A stretch of DNA of 33,886 nt from Streptomyces altiplanensis (GTDB lineage: Bacteria > Actinomycetota > Actinomycetes > Streptomycetales > Streptomycetaceae), in contig RHMC01000076.1 in assembly GCA_003719395.1 (NCBI GenBank), positions 1 through 33,886 of the forward strand, written 5' to 3'. Positions 1-8,348 of the stretch are shown in pieces. The notes under the pieces were generated by a model. That model did not search any database. It was given only the letters and a program-made list of their open reading frames with translations, and was not told where the DNA came from. Made by a program: the position numbers and the translations under genes. Positions within the stretch are counted from its first letter, which is position 1, and each line of letters opens with the position of its first letter.

Positions 1-21
1 GTGAGGAGCGCGGGAGGCGGG

Positions 22-1131
22 TCATCGGTACAGCTCCTTCGCGATGATCGTGCGCTGGACCTCGGTCGCGCCTTCGTAGATACGGGGGGCGCGGACCTCG
101 CGGTAGAGGTGTTCGAGGAGGTGGCCGCGCTGGAGGGCGCGGGCGCCGTGCAGCTGGACGGCCGCGTCGACGACGTACTGGGCGGTCTCGGTGGCGAACA
201 GCTTGGCCATCGCGGCGCGGCGCGGGACGCCGGGTGCGCCCGCGTCGTAGGCCGAGGCGGCGGCGTACACGAGCAGGCGCGCGGCTTCCGTGCGGGTCGC
301 CATCTCGGCGACCCGGTGGGCGACCGACTGGAGGTCCTTGAGGGGACCGCCGAAGGCGGTACGGCTCGCGGTGTGCGCGAGAGCGGCGTCGAGGGCGGCC
401 TGGGCCATGCCGACGGCGAAGGCGCCGACGCTGGGGCGGAAGAGGTTGAGGGTGTCCATGGCAACGCGGAAGCCGTGGTCCACCTCGCCGATCACATCGG
501 CGCGGGTGACGGGGACACCGTCGAAGGCCAGGGCGCCGATGGGGTGCGGCGAGAGCATGTCCAGCGGGGTGCCGGTCAGCCCGGGCCGGTCGGCGGGGAC
601 CAGGAAGGCGGTGACGCCGCGGGCGCCCGCTCCCTCGGTGGTCAGGGCGAACACGGTGTAGAAGTCGGCCTCCGGCGCGTTGGAGATCCAGCACTTCTCA
701 CCGGACAGGCGCCATCCGTCCCCCTCCGGTACGGTCGTGAGCGAGAGCGCCGCGGCGTCCGATCCCGCGCCCGGCTCACTGAGCGCGAAGGCGGCGACCG
801 CCCTCCCCGCGGTCACCTCGGGCAGCCAGCGCGCCCGTTGTTCGTCCGTGCCGGACCTGGCCACCGGGCTCGCTCCGAGCCCTTGCAGGGCGAGGGCGGT
901 CTCGGCCTCGGTGCAGGCACGGGCGAGGGATTCGCGCATCAGACAGAGGTCGAGCGCGCCGGAGCCGAACAGGCGCCGCAGCAGGCCGTGTTCCCCGAGG
1001 GCGGCGACCAACGGGCGGTTCACCCTGCCCGGTCCGCCTTTCTCCGCGAGAGGACGCAGATGGTCGGCGGCCAGCGCGCGCAGTCGCTCGCACCACTCCT
1101 GCTGCTGAGGTTCCAGCGCGAATCCCGGCAT
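22..1131 (-). CDS. acyl-CoA dehydrogenase
   Basis: FAD-dependent acyl-CoA dehydrogenase, about 369 residues, cytosolic. The central segment reads AFALSEPGAGSDAAAL followed by KCWISNAP, the family's FAD/substrate-binding signature. The C-terminus has RIYEGATEVQR, whose Glu sits where the catalytic base of medium-chain enzymes lies. The frame is open upstream to 1179, but I chose ATG at 1131 because the homologous N-terminus begins there (MPGFALEP) and an AGG-rich ribosome site precedes it. It is divergent from the CoA ligase at 1218 across an 86-bp control region holding a palindromic operator candidate. In this cluster it probably performs a beta-oxidation-like oxidation of a dearomatised ring-derived CoA ester; that substrate is inferred from context, since the family alone does not define it. 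Confidence 0.9.
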   Translation of the reverse strand: MPGFALEPQQQEWCERLRALAADHLRPLAEKGGPGRVNRPLVAALGEHGLLRRLFGSGALDLCLMRESLARACTEAETALALQGLGASPVARSGTDEQRARWLPEVTAGRAVAAFALSEPGAGSDAAALSLTTVPEGDGWRLSGEKCWISNAPEADFYTVFALTTEGAGARGVTAFLVPADRPGLTGTPLDMLSPHPIGALAFDGVPVTRADVIGEVDHGFRVAMDTLNLFRPSVGAFAVGMAQAALDAALAHTASRTAFGGPLKDLQSVAHRVAEMATRTEAARLLVYAAASAYDAGAPGVPRRAAMAKLFATETAQYVVDAAVQLHGARALQRGHLLEHLYREVRAPRIYEGATEVQRTIIAKELYR

Positions 1132-1150
1132 GTCCTCGCACCTCACTTTT

Positions 1151-1182
1151 ATCGCGGACCGTTGACTGTCGTCACCCAAACG
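1151..1182. promoter_or_regulatory. Candidate PaaX-type operator, copy 1
   Basis: The 13-mer TGACTGTCGTCAC (1163-1175) is an inverted repeat, TGAC-TGTC-GTCA. It lies between the divergent acyl-CoA dehydrogenase and CoA ligase genes. The same 13-mer recurs at 8187-8199 in front of the enoyl-CoA hydratase, and flanking bases also agree: 24 of 32 positions match between 1151-1182 and 8175-8206 (shared ATC, ACC and AACG blocks at the same spacing). It overlaps the -35 of the ligase promoter, which suits repression. Binding by the cluster's own PaaX-like protein is an inference. Confidence 0.6.
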
Positions 1183-1189
1183 ATACGCT
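1162..1189 (+). promoter_or_regulatory. Candidate promoter of the CoA ligase-paaX unit
   Basis: TTGACT (1162-1167), a 16-bp spacer and TACGCT (1184-1189) fit a housekeeping-type promoter ahead of the ligase ATG at 1218. The -35 box lies inside the palindromic operator candidate, so a bound repressor would block polymerase. A purine-rich AGGAGG at 1191 and a G-rich stretch at 1203-1208 lie downstream; the second is correctly spaced as ribosome site. Confidence 0.45.
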
Positions 1190-1217
1190 CAGGAGGCGAC
1201 AAGGGGGCGATCCCGTC

Positions 1218-2834
1218 ATGGAGCTGAAGACCTCAGCGCACGTCGATACCTTTCCCCGCGACCGGCTGCCGCCGGCCCATCAGTGGCCGCGGCTGCTCCT
1301 CGACCGTCCTGAGCTGCGCTATCCCGACCGCCTCAACTGCGGGGCGGAGCTCCTGGACCGTACGGTCGAGCGCTTCGGCCCGGACCGGCCCGCCTTCCGC
1401 ACCGGCGCGGGCGAGGTCTGGACGTACGGCGAACTGCTCGGCCGCGTCGACCGGATCGCGCACGTCCTCACCACCGACCTGGGCGTCGTGCCCGGCAACC
1501 GTGTCCTGCTGCGCGGACCCACCACACCGTGGCTGGCGGCCTGCTGGCTCGCGGTGATGAAGGCGGGCGCGGTGGCGGTGACGGTGCTGGCGCAGCAGCG
1601 GGCGGCCGAGCTGGCGACCATGTGCGAGATCGCGCGGGTCAGCCACGCCCTGTGCGACGTACGGGCCGTCGACGACCTCGTGAAGGCCGAGGTGCCGGGG
1701 ATGCGCGTCATGGCGTACGGCGGCGACGCGCCCGACGACCTCCTGCGGGCGGCGGAGGGCAAGCCGCCCCGGTACGACGCCGTCCGGACGTCGGCCGACG
1801 ATGTCGCGCTGATCGCCTTCACCTCGGGGACCACCGGGCGGCCCAAGGGCTGCATGCACTTCCACCGCGATGTGCTGGCCGTCGCCGACACCTTCTCGCG
1901 CCATGTGCTGAAGCCCGGGCCCGACGACGTCTTCACGGGCAGTCCGCCGCTCGGTTTCACGTTCGGGCTCGGCGGTCTGGTGATCTTCCCGATGCGGGCG
2001 GGCGCCTCGGCGCTGCTGCTCGAACAGGCGGGGCCCAGGCAGCTGCTGCCCGCCCTCGCCGAGCACCGGGTGTCGGTGCTGTTCACCGCGCCGACGGCCT
2101 ACCGGGCGATGCTGGACGACGTGGGCGCGTACGACCTGCGCGCCCTGCGCCGCTGCGTCTCGGCCGGCGAGAACCTGCCCGCCGCCACCTGGCAGGCCTG
2201 GTACGAGCGCACCGGGCTGCGCATCATCAACGGCATCGGCACGACCGAGCTGCTGCACATCTTCATCTCGGCGGCGGACGAGGCGGTCAGGCCGGGCACG
2301 ACGGGCGTGCCCGTGCCGGGCTGGGAGGCGCGGGTGGTCGACGGATCGGGCCGTCCCGTGCCCGACGGCGAACCCGGGCTGCTGGCGGTGCGCGGGCCCG
2401 TGGGCTGCCGCTACCTCGCGGACGACCGCCAGACGCAGTACGCGCGAGGCGGCTGGAACCTCACCGGCGACACCTACGTCCGCGACGGCGACGGCTACTT
2501 CCGCTACGTCGCCCGCGCCGACGACATGATCATCTCGGCCGGGTACAACATCGCGGGACCGGAGGTCGAGGACGCGCTGCTGCGCCATCCCGATGTGGTG
2601 GAGGCGGCGGTGGTGGGACGGGCCGACGAGCTGCGCGGCCAGGTGGTGGTGGCGTACGCCGTGCTGCGCGACAAGACCGTGCGCGGGGAGGCGACGGCGG
2701 CGCGGCTGCGCGACTTCGTCAAGGCCGAGCTGGCGCCGTACAAGTGTCCGCGCGACATCGTCTTCCTGGACGCCCTCCCCCGCACGCCGACCGGCAAGCT
2801 CCAGCGCTTCCGGCTGCGGGCGGCCGTAGAGTGA
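1218..2834 (+). CDS. benzoate/2-aminobenzoate-type CoA ligase (AMP-binding)
   Basis: ANL-superfamily acyl-CoA ligase of 538 residues; it activates a carboxylic acid through an acyl-adenylate and transfers it to CoA. The P-loop-like AFTSGTTGRPKG is at about residues 200-212, the AMP-binding aspartate motif GWNLTGDTY near 414, and the C-terminal PTGKLQR with the catalytic lysine near 526. The compact length and the N-terminal region (DTFPRDRLPP, LNCGAELLD) resemble benzoate- and 2-aminobenzoate-CoA ligases more than long-chain acyl-CoA synthetases. It starts at ATG 1218 behind a G-rich site and ends 4 nt before the paaX-like GTG, so the two are translationally close. With the monooxygenase/reductase encoded at 4980-7259 the likely substrate is anthranilate or salicylate; which one cannot be read from sequence alone. 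Confidence 0.88.
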   Translation: MELKTSAHVDTFPRDRLPPAHQWPRLLLDRPELRYPDRLNCGAELLDRTVERFGPDRPAFRTGAGEVWTYGELLGRVDRIAHVLTTDLGVVPGNRVLLRGPTTPWLAACWLAVMKAGAVAVTVLAQQRAAELATMCEIARVSHALCDVRAVDDLVKAEVPGMRVMAYGGDAPDDLLRAAEGKPPRYDAVRTSADDVALIAFTSGTTGRPKGCMHFHRDVLAVADTFSRHVLKPGPDDVFTGSPPLGFTFGLGGLVIFPMRAGASALLLEQAGPRQLLPALAEHRVSVLFTAPTAYRAMLDDVGAYDLRALRRCVSAGENLPAATWQAWYERTGLRIINGIGTTELLHIFISAADEAVRPGTTGVPVPGWEARVVDGSGRPVPDGEPGLLAVRGPVGCRYLADDRQTQYARGGWNLTGDTYVRDGDGYFRYVARADDMIISAGYNIAGPEVEDALLRHPDVVEAAVVGRADELRGQVVVAYAVLRDKTVRGEATAARLRDFVKAELAPYKCPRDIVFLDALPRTPTGKLQRFRLRAAVE

Positions 2835-2838
2835 TCAC

Positions 2839-3683
2839 GTGGCCGAGCAGCACACCCCCCGTTCCCTGATCGTCTCCCTCTACGGCGCGTACGGACGCAC
2901 TCCCGGCGCGGGCGCGGAGTCCGTGCCGGGAGAACCCATGCCGGTGGCCGAGCTGATCCGGCTGCTGGCCGCCGTCGGGGTCGACGCGCCGTCGGTGCGC
3001 TCGTCGGTCTCCCGGCTCAAGCGCCGCGGGCTGCTCGTGGCCGCCCGTACGCCGGAGGGCGCCGCCGGTTACGCGCTGTCCGGCGACGCCCGTCAGCTCC
3101 TCGTCGACGGCGACCGCCGCATCTACGACCGCCCCGCGCCACGGCTGTCCGACGGCTGGGTGCTCGCCGTCTTCTCGGTCCCCGAGGCCGAGCGCGCCAA
3201 GCGGCACGTGCTGCGCTCCCGCCTCGCCCGTCTGGGTTTCGGGGCGGCGGCGCCAGGTGTGTGGATCGCGCCGGCGGGGCTGTACGAGGAGGCCCGGCAC
3301 ACGCTGGAGCGCCTCCAGCTCGCCCCGTACGTCGATCTGTTCCGCGGGGAGCACCTCGGCTTCACCGCGACGGAGGAGGCGGTGGCGCGCTGGTGGGACC
3401 TGGCGGCGATCGCCAAGCAGCACGAGCAGTTCCTGGATCTGCACGAGCCGGTGCTGCGGTCGTGGGCGGCGCGGGACGGCGCGGCGCCGGATCCGCGGGA
3501 GGCCTACCGGGACTATCTCCTGGCCCTCGACTCCTGGCGCCGCCTTCCGTACGCCGACCCCGGCCTTCCGGCCGAGCTGCTGCCGGCGGACTGGCCGGGG
3601 GTGCGCTCGGCGGAGTCTTCGCGGGGCAGCACGCCCGGCTGCGCGACGCGGGCGCGGAGTTCGTACGCGGCGGCGGTGCCTGA
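2839..3683 (+). CDS. paaX: PaaX-family transcriptional regulator (one frameshift near the C-terminus)
   Basis: PaaX-type repressor, about 281 residues if repaired. An N-terminal winged-helix segment (VDAPSVRSSVSRLKRRGLL, about residues 50-68) is followed by the PaaX core (WVLAVFSVPEAERAKRHVLRS) and the C-terminal PaaX domain. Known members repress aryl-CoA catabolism genes and are released by an aryl-CoA ester. The start is GTG 2839, 4 nt after the ligase stop. As given, the original frame runs on to 3747 with a non-homologous tail. From about 3616 the neighbouring frame encodes the usual ending, VFAGQHARLRDAGAEFVR, stopping at 3683; one extra G after the codon GAG at about 3615 restores continuity. 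It is the natural candidate to bind the two palindromes at 1151-1182 and 8175-8206. Confidence 0.88.
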
Positions 3684-3743
3684 CCGGAAAGCGGGTGACG
3701 AAAAGCGGGTGACGAACCCCGGCGCCGCCCGGCAGCATGGGGC

Positions 3744-4588
3744 ATGACCTGGACCTTCAGCGAAGACCTCGACGAGTACCTGGCCGCCGCGGGCGCCGCC
3801 GTCGCCGCCCGGCCCGCGGAGAACACGCTGCTGCTCACCGTCGCCGGGACGCTGAGGCGGCGCGGCAGCGACGCGTACGGCGAAGGCACCCCCCGGTACG
3901 GCTGGTGGCGCGGCGCGGACGGCCGGGTGGACCGGTGCGCTGCTGTGGGACGCGCCACACGCGATGCTGGTGGGGACCGTGCCGGCGGAGGCGGTGGCGC
4001 CGCTGGCCGGGGCGTGCCTGACGTTCGGCGGCCCGGCGGTCAGCGCGGAGCGGGGCACGGCCGAGGCGCTGGCGGCCGAATGGCGTCGTACCGGCGCGGA
4101 GGTCACCACCGTGGTGGAGCAGCGGCTGTACCGGCTCGGGGAGCTGACCCCGCCGGACCCCGCGCCGCCGGGCCGCGCGCGGGTGGCGGTCACGGCCGAC
4201 CGGGAACTCCTGGTGGAGTGGGCCGATGCCTTCCACGAGGACATCGGCACCGGCCGTACCGGCCCGGGGGCCGAGCGGGCGGTCGACGACCGCATCGCCT
4301 ACGGCGGCCTGACCCTGTGGGAGCACGACGGCGTCCCGGTGTCGATGGCGGGCGTCTCCCGCCCCGCCGCGGCGCGGTGCGTCTCGCGCGGTCTACACGC
4401 CGCCAAAGTGGCGCGGGCGCGGGTACGCGGCGGCGGTCACGGCCGCGGTGAGCGGGGCGGCGCGGGACGCGGGGGCGGGTGAGGTGCTGCTGTTCACGGA
4501 CCTCGCGAATCCGACGAGCAACGGGGTGTACCGGCGCATCGGCTACCGCGCGGTGGCGGACCGGGTGGAGATCGCGGCGGTGGGGTAG
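3744..4588 (+). pseudogene. GNAT-family N-acetyltransferase, frame-disrupted
   Basis: The pieces together describe an acetyltransferase of about 281 residues. The N-terminus (MTWTFSEDLDEYLAAAG) is in the frame starting at ATG 3744. The middle (MLVGTVPAEAVAPLAG, then ELLVEWADAFHEDIG) is in the frame running from about 3940. The acetyl-CoA-binding end (YTPPKWRGRGYAAAV, then LFTDLANPTSNGVYRRIGY) is in a third frame ending at the TAG at 4588. The R-x-x-G-x-A-like segment RGRGYA and the NPTSNGVYRRIGY ending are hallmarks of GNAT enzymes. Shifts fall near 3930, 4375 and 4395. The acceptor substrate is unknown. The gene follows paaX on the same strand after a 60-bp gap, but nothing ties it to the CoA pathway. 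Confidence 0.7.
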
Positions 4589-4603
4589 GGCGCGGGCCCA
4601 CCG

Positions 4604-4621
4604 TCGCCGGTACCGCGGCGA
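4604..4621. terminator. Hairpin between convergent genes (weak)
   Basis: TCGCCG (4604-4609) and CGGCGA (4616-4621) form a perfect 6-bp stem with a 6-nt loop. It lies 16 bp after the acetyltransferase stop and before the convergent minus-strand fragment. There is no T-tract, so it is only a plausible bidirectional terminator. Confidence 0.35.
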
Positions 4622-4671
4622 TCGGGGCGGACGGGCCGCCCGGGCCCGCGGACGGCCCCTGTGCACGGGGG

Positions 4672-4830
4672 TCACGCACTCGTGGTGGAGCCGGGGCGGA
4701 CGATCATCAGGACGACGACCGCCCAGAGCACGTTGAAGATGCCGGTGAGCATGGTCAGGCGGGCCGCCGTGGAGCGCGCCGCTTCCTGAGCGGGCGCGTC
4801 CTGGGCCAGGGCGAGCAGCGCCGCTGGCCG
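4672..4830 (-). pseudogene. C-terminal remnant of a small DUF2269-like membrane protein
   Basis: The minus strand encodes LLALAQDAPAQEAARS, then a hydrophobic segment MLTGIFNVLWAVVVLMIV and the tail RPGSTTSA before a TGA at 4672. This strongly resembles the last membrane helix of DUF2269-type proteins as I remember them. Just upstream, another frame gives LAVLPGQ, the expected preceding motif, so a frameshift lies near 4820. The family usually has about 150 residues and several helices; only about 100 codons separate this end from the stop of the preceding gene (4980), and the N-terminal helices are not recognisable in any frame. I therefore regard it as a remnant. It could also be a badly read small gene. 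Confidence 0.4.
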
Positions 4831-4979
4831 GGCAGGACGGCGAGCGCGGCCCGGCTGCCGGCCGTGCATCTGGCCGGTGCCGCGACCGTCGCCGCGCTGC
4901 CCGCCGCACGGCTGACGCCGTCGTCCGAGGCGGGCAGAAATCCGGGGTCGTCCCGCGGCGGGTTTCCGGCACACCCGGT

Positions 4980-7259
4980 TCAGATCCCGTTCAGCCTCGG
5001 GCTCGGCGCGTCCGTGCGCCCGGTCGGCGGGGTCCGGCTGCGCCCGGTACGGCAGGGGCCACGGCGCGCCCGGGCCCGTGTAGCCCTGCTCGGCCGCCGC
5101 GTGGAGCGTCCAGTGCGGGTCGTAGAGGTGCGGGCGCGCCAGCGCGCACAGGTCCGCACGGCCCGCCAGCAGCAGTGAATTGACGTCGTCCCAGGACGAG
5201 ATCGCGCCGACCGCGACGACCGGCACGCCCAGGGTGTTGCGGATGCGGTCGGCGTACGGCGTCTGGTACGAGCGGCCGTACTCGGGGGCTTCGTCGGGCA
5301 CGACCTGCCCGGTCGAGACGTCGATCGCGTCGGCGCCGTGGGCGGCGAAGGCGCGGGCGATCTCCACCGCGTCCTCGCCCGTGGTGCCGCCGTCCGCCCA
5401 GTCGGTGGCGGAGATGCGGACCGTCATCGGCCGGTCGTCCGGCCAGACGGCCCGTACGGCGTCGAAGACCTCCAGGGGGAAGCGGAGGCGGCCGGAGAGG
5501 GAACCGCCGTACGCGTCGGTCCGCCGGTTGGTGAGAGGGGAGAGGAAGCCGGAGAGCAAGTAGCCGTGGGCGCAGTGGAGTTCGAGCAGATCGAAGCCGG
5601 CTTCGGCCGCCCGCAGCGCCGCCGACACGAACTGTTCGCGAATGACGGCGAGTCCGTCCGCGTCGAGTTCGCGCGGGACCTGGTTGACGCCCGCGCGGTA
5701 CGGCAGCGGGGAGGCGGCGGACACGGGCCAGTTGCCGTCCTCCAGCGGCTGGTCGATGCCCTCCCACATCAGCCGCGTCGAGCCCTTGCGCCCCGAGTGG
5801 CCGAGCTGGACGCCGACGGCCGTGCCCGGTGACTGCCGGTGCACGAAGTCGGTGATCCGGCGCCAGGCGGCGGCCTGGCCGGGGGTGTAGAGGCCGGTGC
5901 AGCCCGGGGTGATGCGTCCCTGCGGGCTCACGCACACCATCTCGGTCATGACCAGGCCCGCTCCCCCCAGGGCCCGGGCGCCGAGGTGGACGAGGTGGAA
6001 GTCGCCGGGGACGCCGTCGAGTGCCGAGTACATGTCCATGGGTGATACGACGACCCGGTTGCGCAGGGTCAGACCGCGCAGCCGGAAGGGGGTGAACATC
6101 GGGGGTGTGCCGGGCGGCAGCCGAAGTCGTCCTCGACGGTCTCCGTGAAGGCCGGGTCGCGCAGCCGCAGGTTGTCGTGGGTGACGCGGCGGCTGCGGGT
6201 GAGCAGGCTGAAGGCGAACTGCCGCGGCGGCTGGTCGAGATACGTGCCGAGTTCCTCGAACCAGCGCAGGCTGGCGGCGGCCGGCCCGCGCGCTGCGTGG
6301 AGGCGACGACGGGGCGGCGCTCGCTCTCGTACGCCGCCAGGGCGGACGGCAGGTCGGGCTGCTCCTCGACGCACGCGGCCAGTGCGCAGGGCGTCCTCGA
6401 CGGCGAGCTTGGTGCCCGAGCCGATGGAGAAGTGGGCGGTGTGGGCGGCGTCGCCGAGCAGGACCGTGTTGCCGTGGCTCCAGCGGTCGTTGACGACGGT
6501 GCGGAAGGCGGTCCAGGAGGAGGAGTTGGAGCGCAGGGGGCGGCCGCCGAGCGCGCCGGCGAAGAACGCGGCGCAGCGCTCCGTGGATTCGGCTTCGCCG
6601 CAGCGGTCGAGACCGGCGGCCCGCCAGACCTCCTCGCGCATCTCGACGATGACGGTCGACGCGTTCTTCGTGTAGGGGTAACCGTGGAGCTGCATGACGC
6701 CGTGTTCGGTCTCGGCGGTCTCGAAGCGGAAGGCGTCGAAGGCGAAGTCGGCGGCGAGCCAGATGTAGCGGCAGCGGTGGGTGGTGACGCGGGGTGCGAA
6801 GACATCGGCGTACGCCGCACGGGTGAGGCTGTGCACACCGTCCGCGGCGACCACCAGGTCGTACGCCGCGGAGAGCTCGGCGGCGGCGGGCCTCCTCGCG
6901 GACGCGCAGGCCGACGCCGAGCGAGCGGCAGCGCTCGTGCAGGATCTCCAGGAGCCGCGCGGCCGAGGGCGGCGAAACCGTGGCCGCCGGAGGTCAGGGC
7001 CCGGCCGCGGTGGACGATGTCGATGCCGTCCCACCGTACGAACTCGTCCTGGAGCGCACGGTGGACCACGGGGTCGGCGTGCTGGATGCCGCCGAGGGTC
7101 TCGTCGGAGAGGACGACGCCGAAGCCGAAGGTGTCGTCGGGGGGCGCCGCGCTCCCAGACGGTGACCTCGCGCGCGGGGCCGAGCCGCTTGAGGAGAGCG
7201 GCGGCGTACAGCCCGCCGGGGCCGCCGCCCACCACGGCCACGCGCAGCGGCCGGCACAT
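4980..7259 (-). pseudogene. bifunctional aryl-CoA monooxygenase/reductase (anthraniloyl-CoA or salicylyl-CoA type), frame-disrupted
   Basis: A fusion of an FAD monooxygenase and an Old-Yellow-Enzyme domain, about 760 residues when joined. The N-terminus (VAVVGGGPGGLYAAALLKR) is a Rossmann GxGxxG; VVAADGVHS and VLLGDAAHTAHFSIGSGTK are the second and third flavin motifs of para-hydroxybenzoate hydroxylase-type enzymes. From about 6110 the OYE half begins (MFTPFRLRGLTLRNRVVVSPM) with GVQLGHSGRKGS and ELHCAHGYLLSGFLSP; it ends near DAPSPRLNGI at the TGA 4980-4982. Known relatives hydroxylate and then reduce 2-aminobenzoyl-CoA, or 5-hydroxylate salicylyl-CoA. Frame changes lie near 7146, 6966, 6893, 6385, 6288, 6115 and 5052. 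ATG 7259 is 2 nt after the enoyl-CoA hydratase stop, so the two genes form an operon. Two separate proteins are possible but less likely, because the linker motif continues across the frames. Confidence 0.82.
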
Positions 7260-7261
7260 CG

Positions 7262-8092
7262 TCAGCGCCCCCGCCACTTCGGGGGACGCTTCTCGGTGAA
7301 GGCCGCGTGGAACTCGGCGTAGTCGTCGCCGTTCATCAGCAGTGCCTGGGTGGCGGCGTCCAGCTCGACGGCGGCGGCGAGCGGCATGTCGAGCTCGGCG
7401 GTGAGCAGCGCCTTGGTCTGCGCGTACGCCAGGGCCGGGCCGTCGGCGAGGCGCCGGGCCAGCTCGGCGGCGCGGGTGTCCGTCTGCCCCTCGCCCGTCA
7501 TTTCGCTGATCAGGCCGATCCGCTCCGCCTCGGGGGCGCGCACCGGCTCGCCGAGCATCAGCAGCCTGGTGGCGTGCCCGAGCCCGACGACGCGAGCGCA
7601 GCAGGTACGCCGCGCCCATGTCGCCGCCCGAGAGGCCGACCCGGGTGAAGAGGAAGGCGAACCGGGCGGAGGGGTCGGCGATCCGGAAGTCCGCGGCGAG
7701 GGCGAGGTCGGCGCCGGCGCCCGCCGCCACCCCGTGCACGGCGGCGATCACCGGGAAGGGGCATTCGCGCAGCGCCCGTACGACCTGCCCGGTCATCCGG
7801 TTGAAGTCGAGGAGCTGCGCCGTGTCCATGGAGAGCGTGGCGCCGATGATCTCGTCGACGTTCGACCGCCCGAGCAGAAGCCGCGGCCCTCGCCGCCGAG
7901 GACCAGGGCGCGCACGGCGCGCTCGCGGGACAGCTCGGCGAGGAGGTCGCGCAGATCGGCGTACGCGCCGAAGGTGAGCGCGTTGAGTTTCGCGGGCCGG
8001 GCGAGAGTGACGGTGGCGACGCCGTCCTCGACGGTCAGCCGCAGATGGTGCCACTGCTTCGTGCGGGGAGCTGAGCTGGGAAAGGGGCTCAT
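7262..8092 (-). pseudogene. enoyl-CoA hydratase/isomerase family protein, frame-disrupted
   Basis: Crotonase-fold enzyme of about 277 residues in three frame pieces. The N-terminal part (VATVTLARPAKLNALT, then GFCSGG) is in frame with ATG 8092, which has a GAAGGAG ribosome site. The middle part (VDEIIGATLSMDTAQ, then VIAAVHGVAAGAGADLALA with the oxyanion-hole glycines, then GLSGGDMGAAYLL) is in a second frame. The end (MLGEPVRAPEAERIGLIS to PPKWRGR) is in a third. Shifts are near 7876 and 7590. It precedes the monooxygenase/reductase by 2 nt. In anthraniloyl-CoA-type pathways such enzymes act after dearomatisation in beta-oxidation-like ring opening, which is the role inferred here. The candidate operator at 8175-8206 lies about 85 bp upstream of the start. 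Confidence 0.85.
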
Positions 8093-8174
8093 GGGGCGGG
8101 GCTCCTTCGGCCGGCGGCCTGCTGTCTGTGCCGTGCGCTCGCGCCTGTGCTGCCTGTACCTGCCACTCGAAGGT

Positions 8175-8206
8175 ATCACTTACCTGTGACTGTCGTCACG
8201 AGAACG
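8175..8206. promoter_or_regulatory. Candidate PaaX-type operator, copy 2
   Basis: GTGAC-TGTC-GTCAC (8186-8199) is a perfect 5-bp inverted repeat with a 4-nt centre. Its 13-bp core is identical to the site between the dehydrogenase and ligase genes at 1163-1175, and flanking ATC, ACC and AACG blocks are conserved at the same distances. It sits upstream of the enoyl-CoA hydratase operon (minus strand) and about 150 bp before the plus-strand ATPase gene. Placement at both control regions of one pathway supports a shared regulator. Confidence 0.6.
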
Positions 8207-8348
8207 CGATATCCCTTGCGGGACCAACGTCCCGGCCGGCCGGGGCGGAGGTCCCGCGCCCGGTGGCCGGGCAGCACTGCGCACCACGTCCTCGGAGTCC
8301 GTATGGTTTAACGAACGACTGCTTGCACCCCGGAAGGGGCATTACGCC

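Noticed and set aside
1233..2588. Minus-strand open frame of 451 codons under the CoA ligase
   Set aside because: Shadow of the ligase gene; no domain, and codon bias fits the plus-strand frame.
4589..4671. G/C-rich palindromic sequence (CGGGCCCGCG region) as a regulatory site
   Set aside because: Such short G/C palindromes are expected by chance at this base composition; only the 6-bp hairpin at 4604-4621 was kept, at low confidence.
5638..6045. Short plus-strand frames opposite the OYE domain
   Set aside because: They lie opposite strongly conserved OYE motifs and have no ribosome site or homology.
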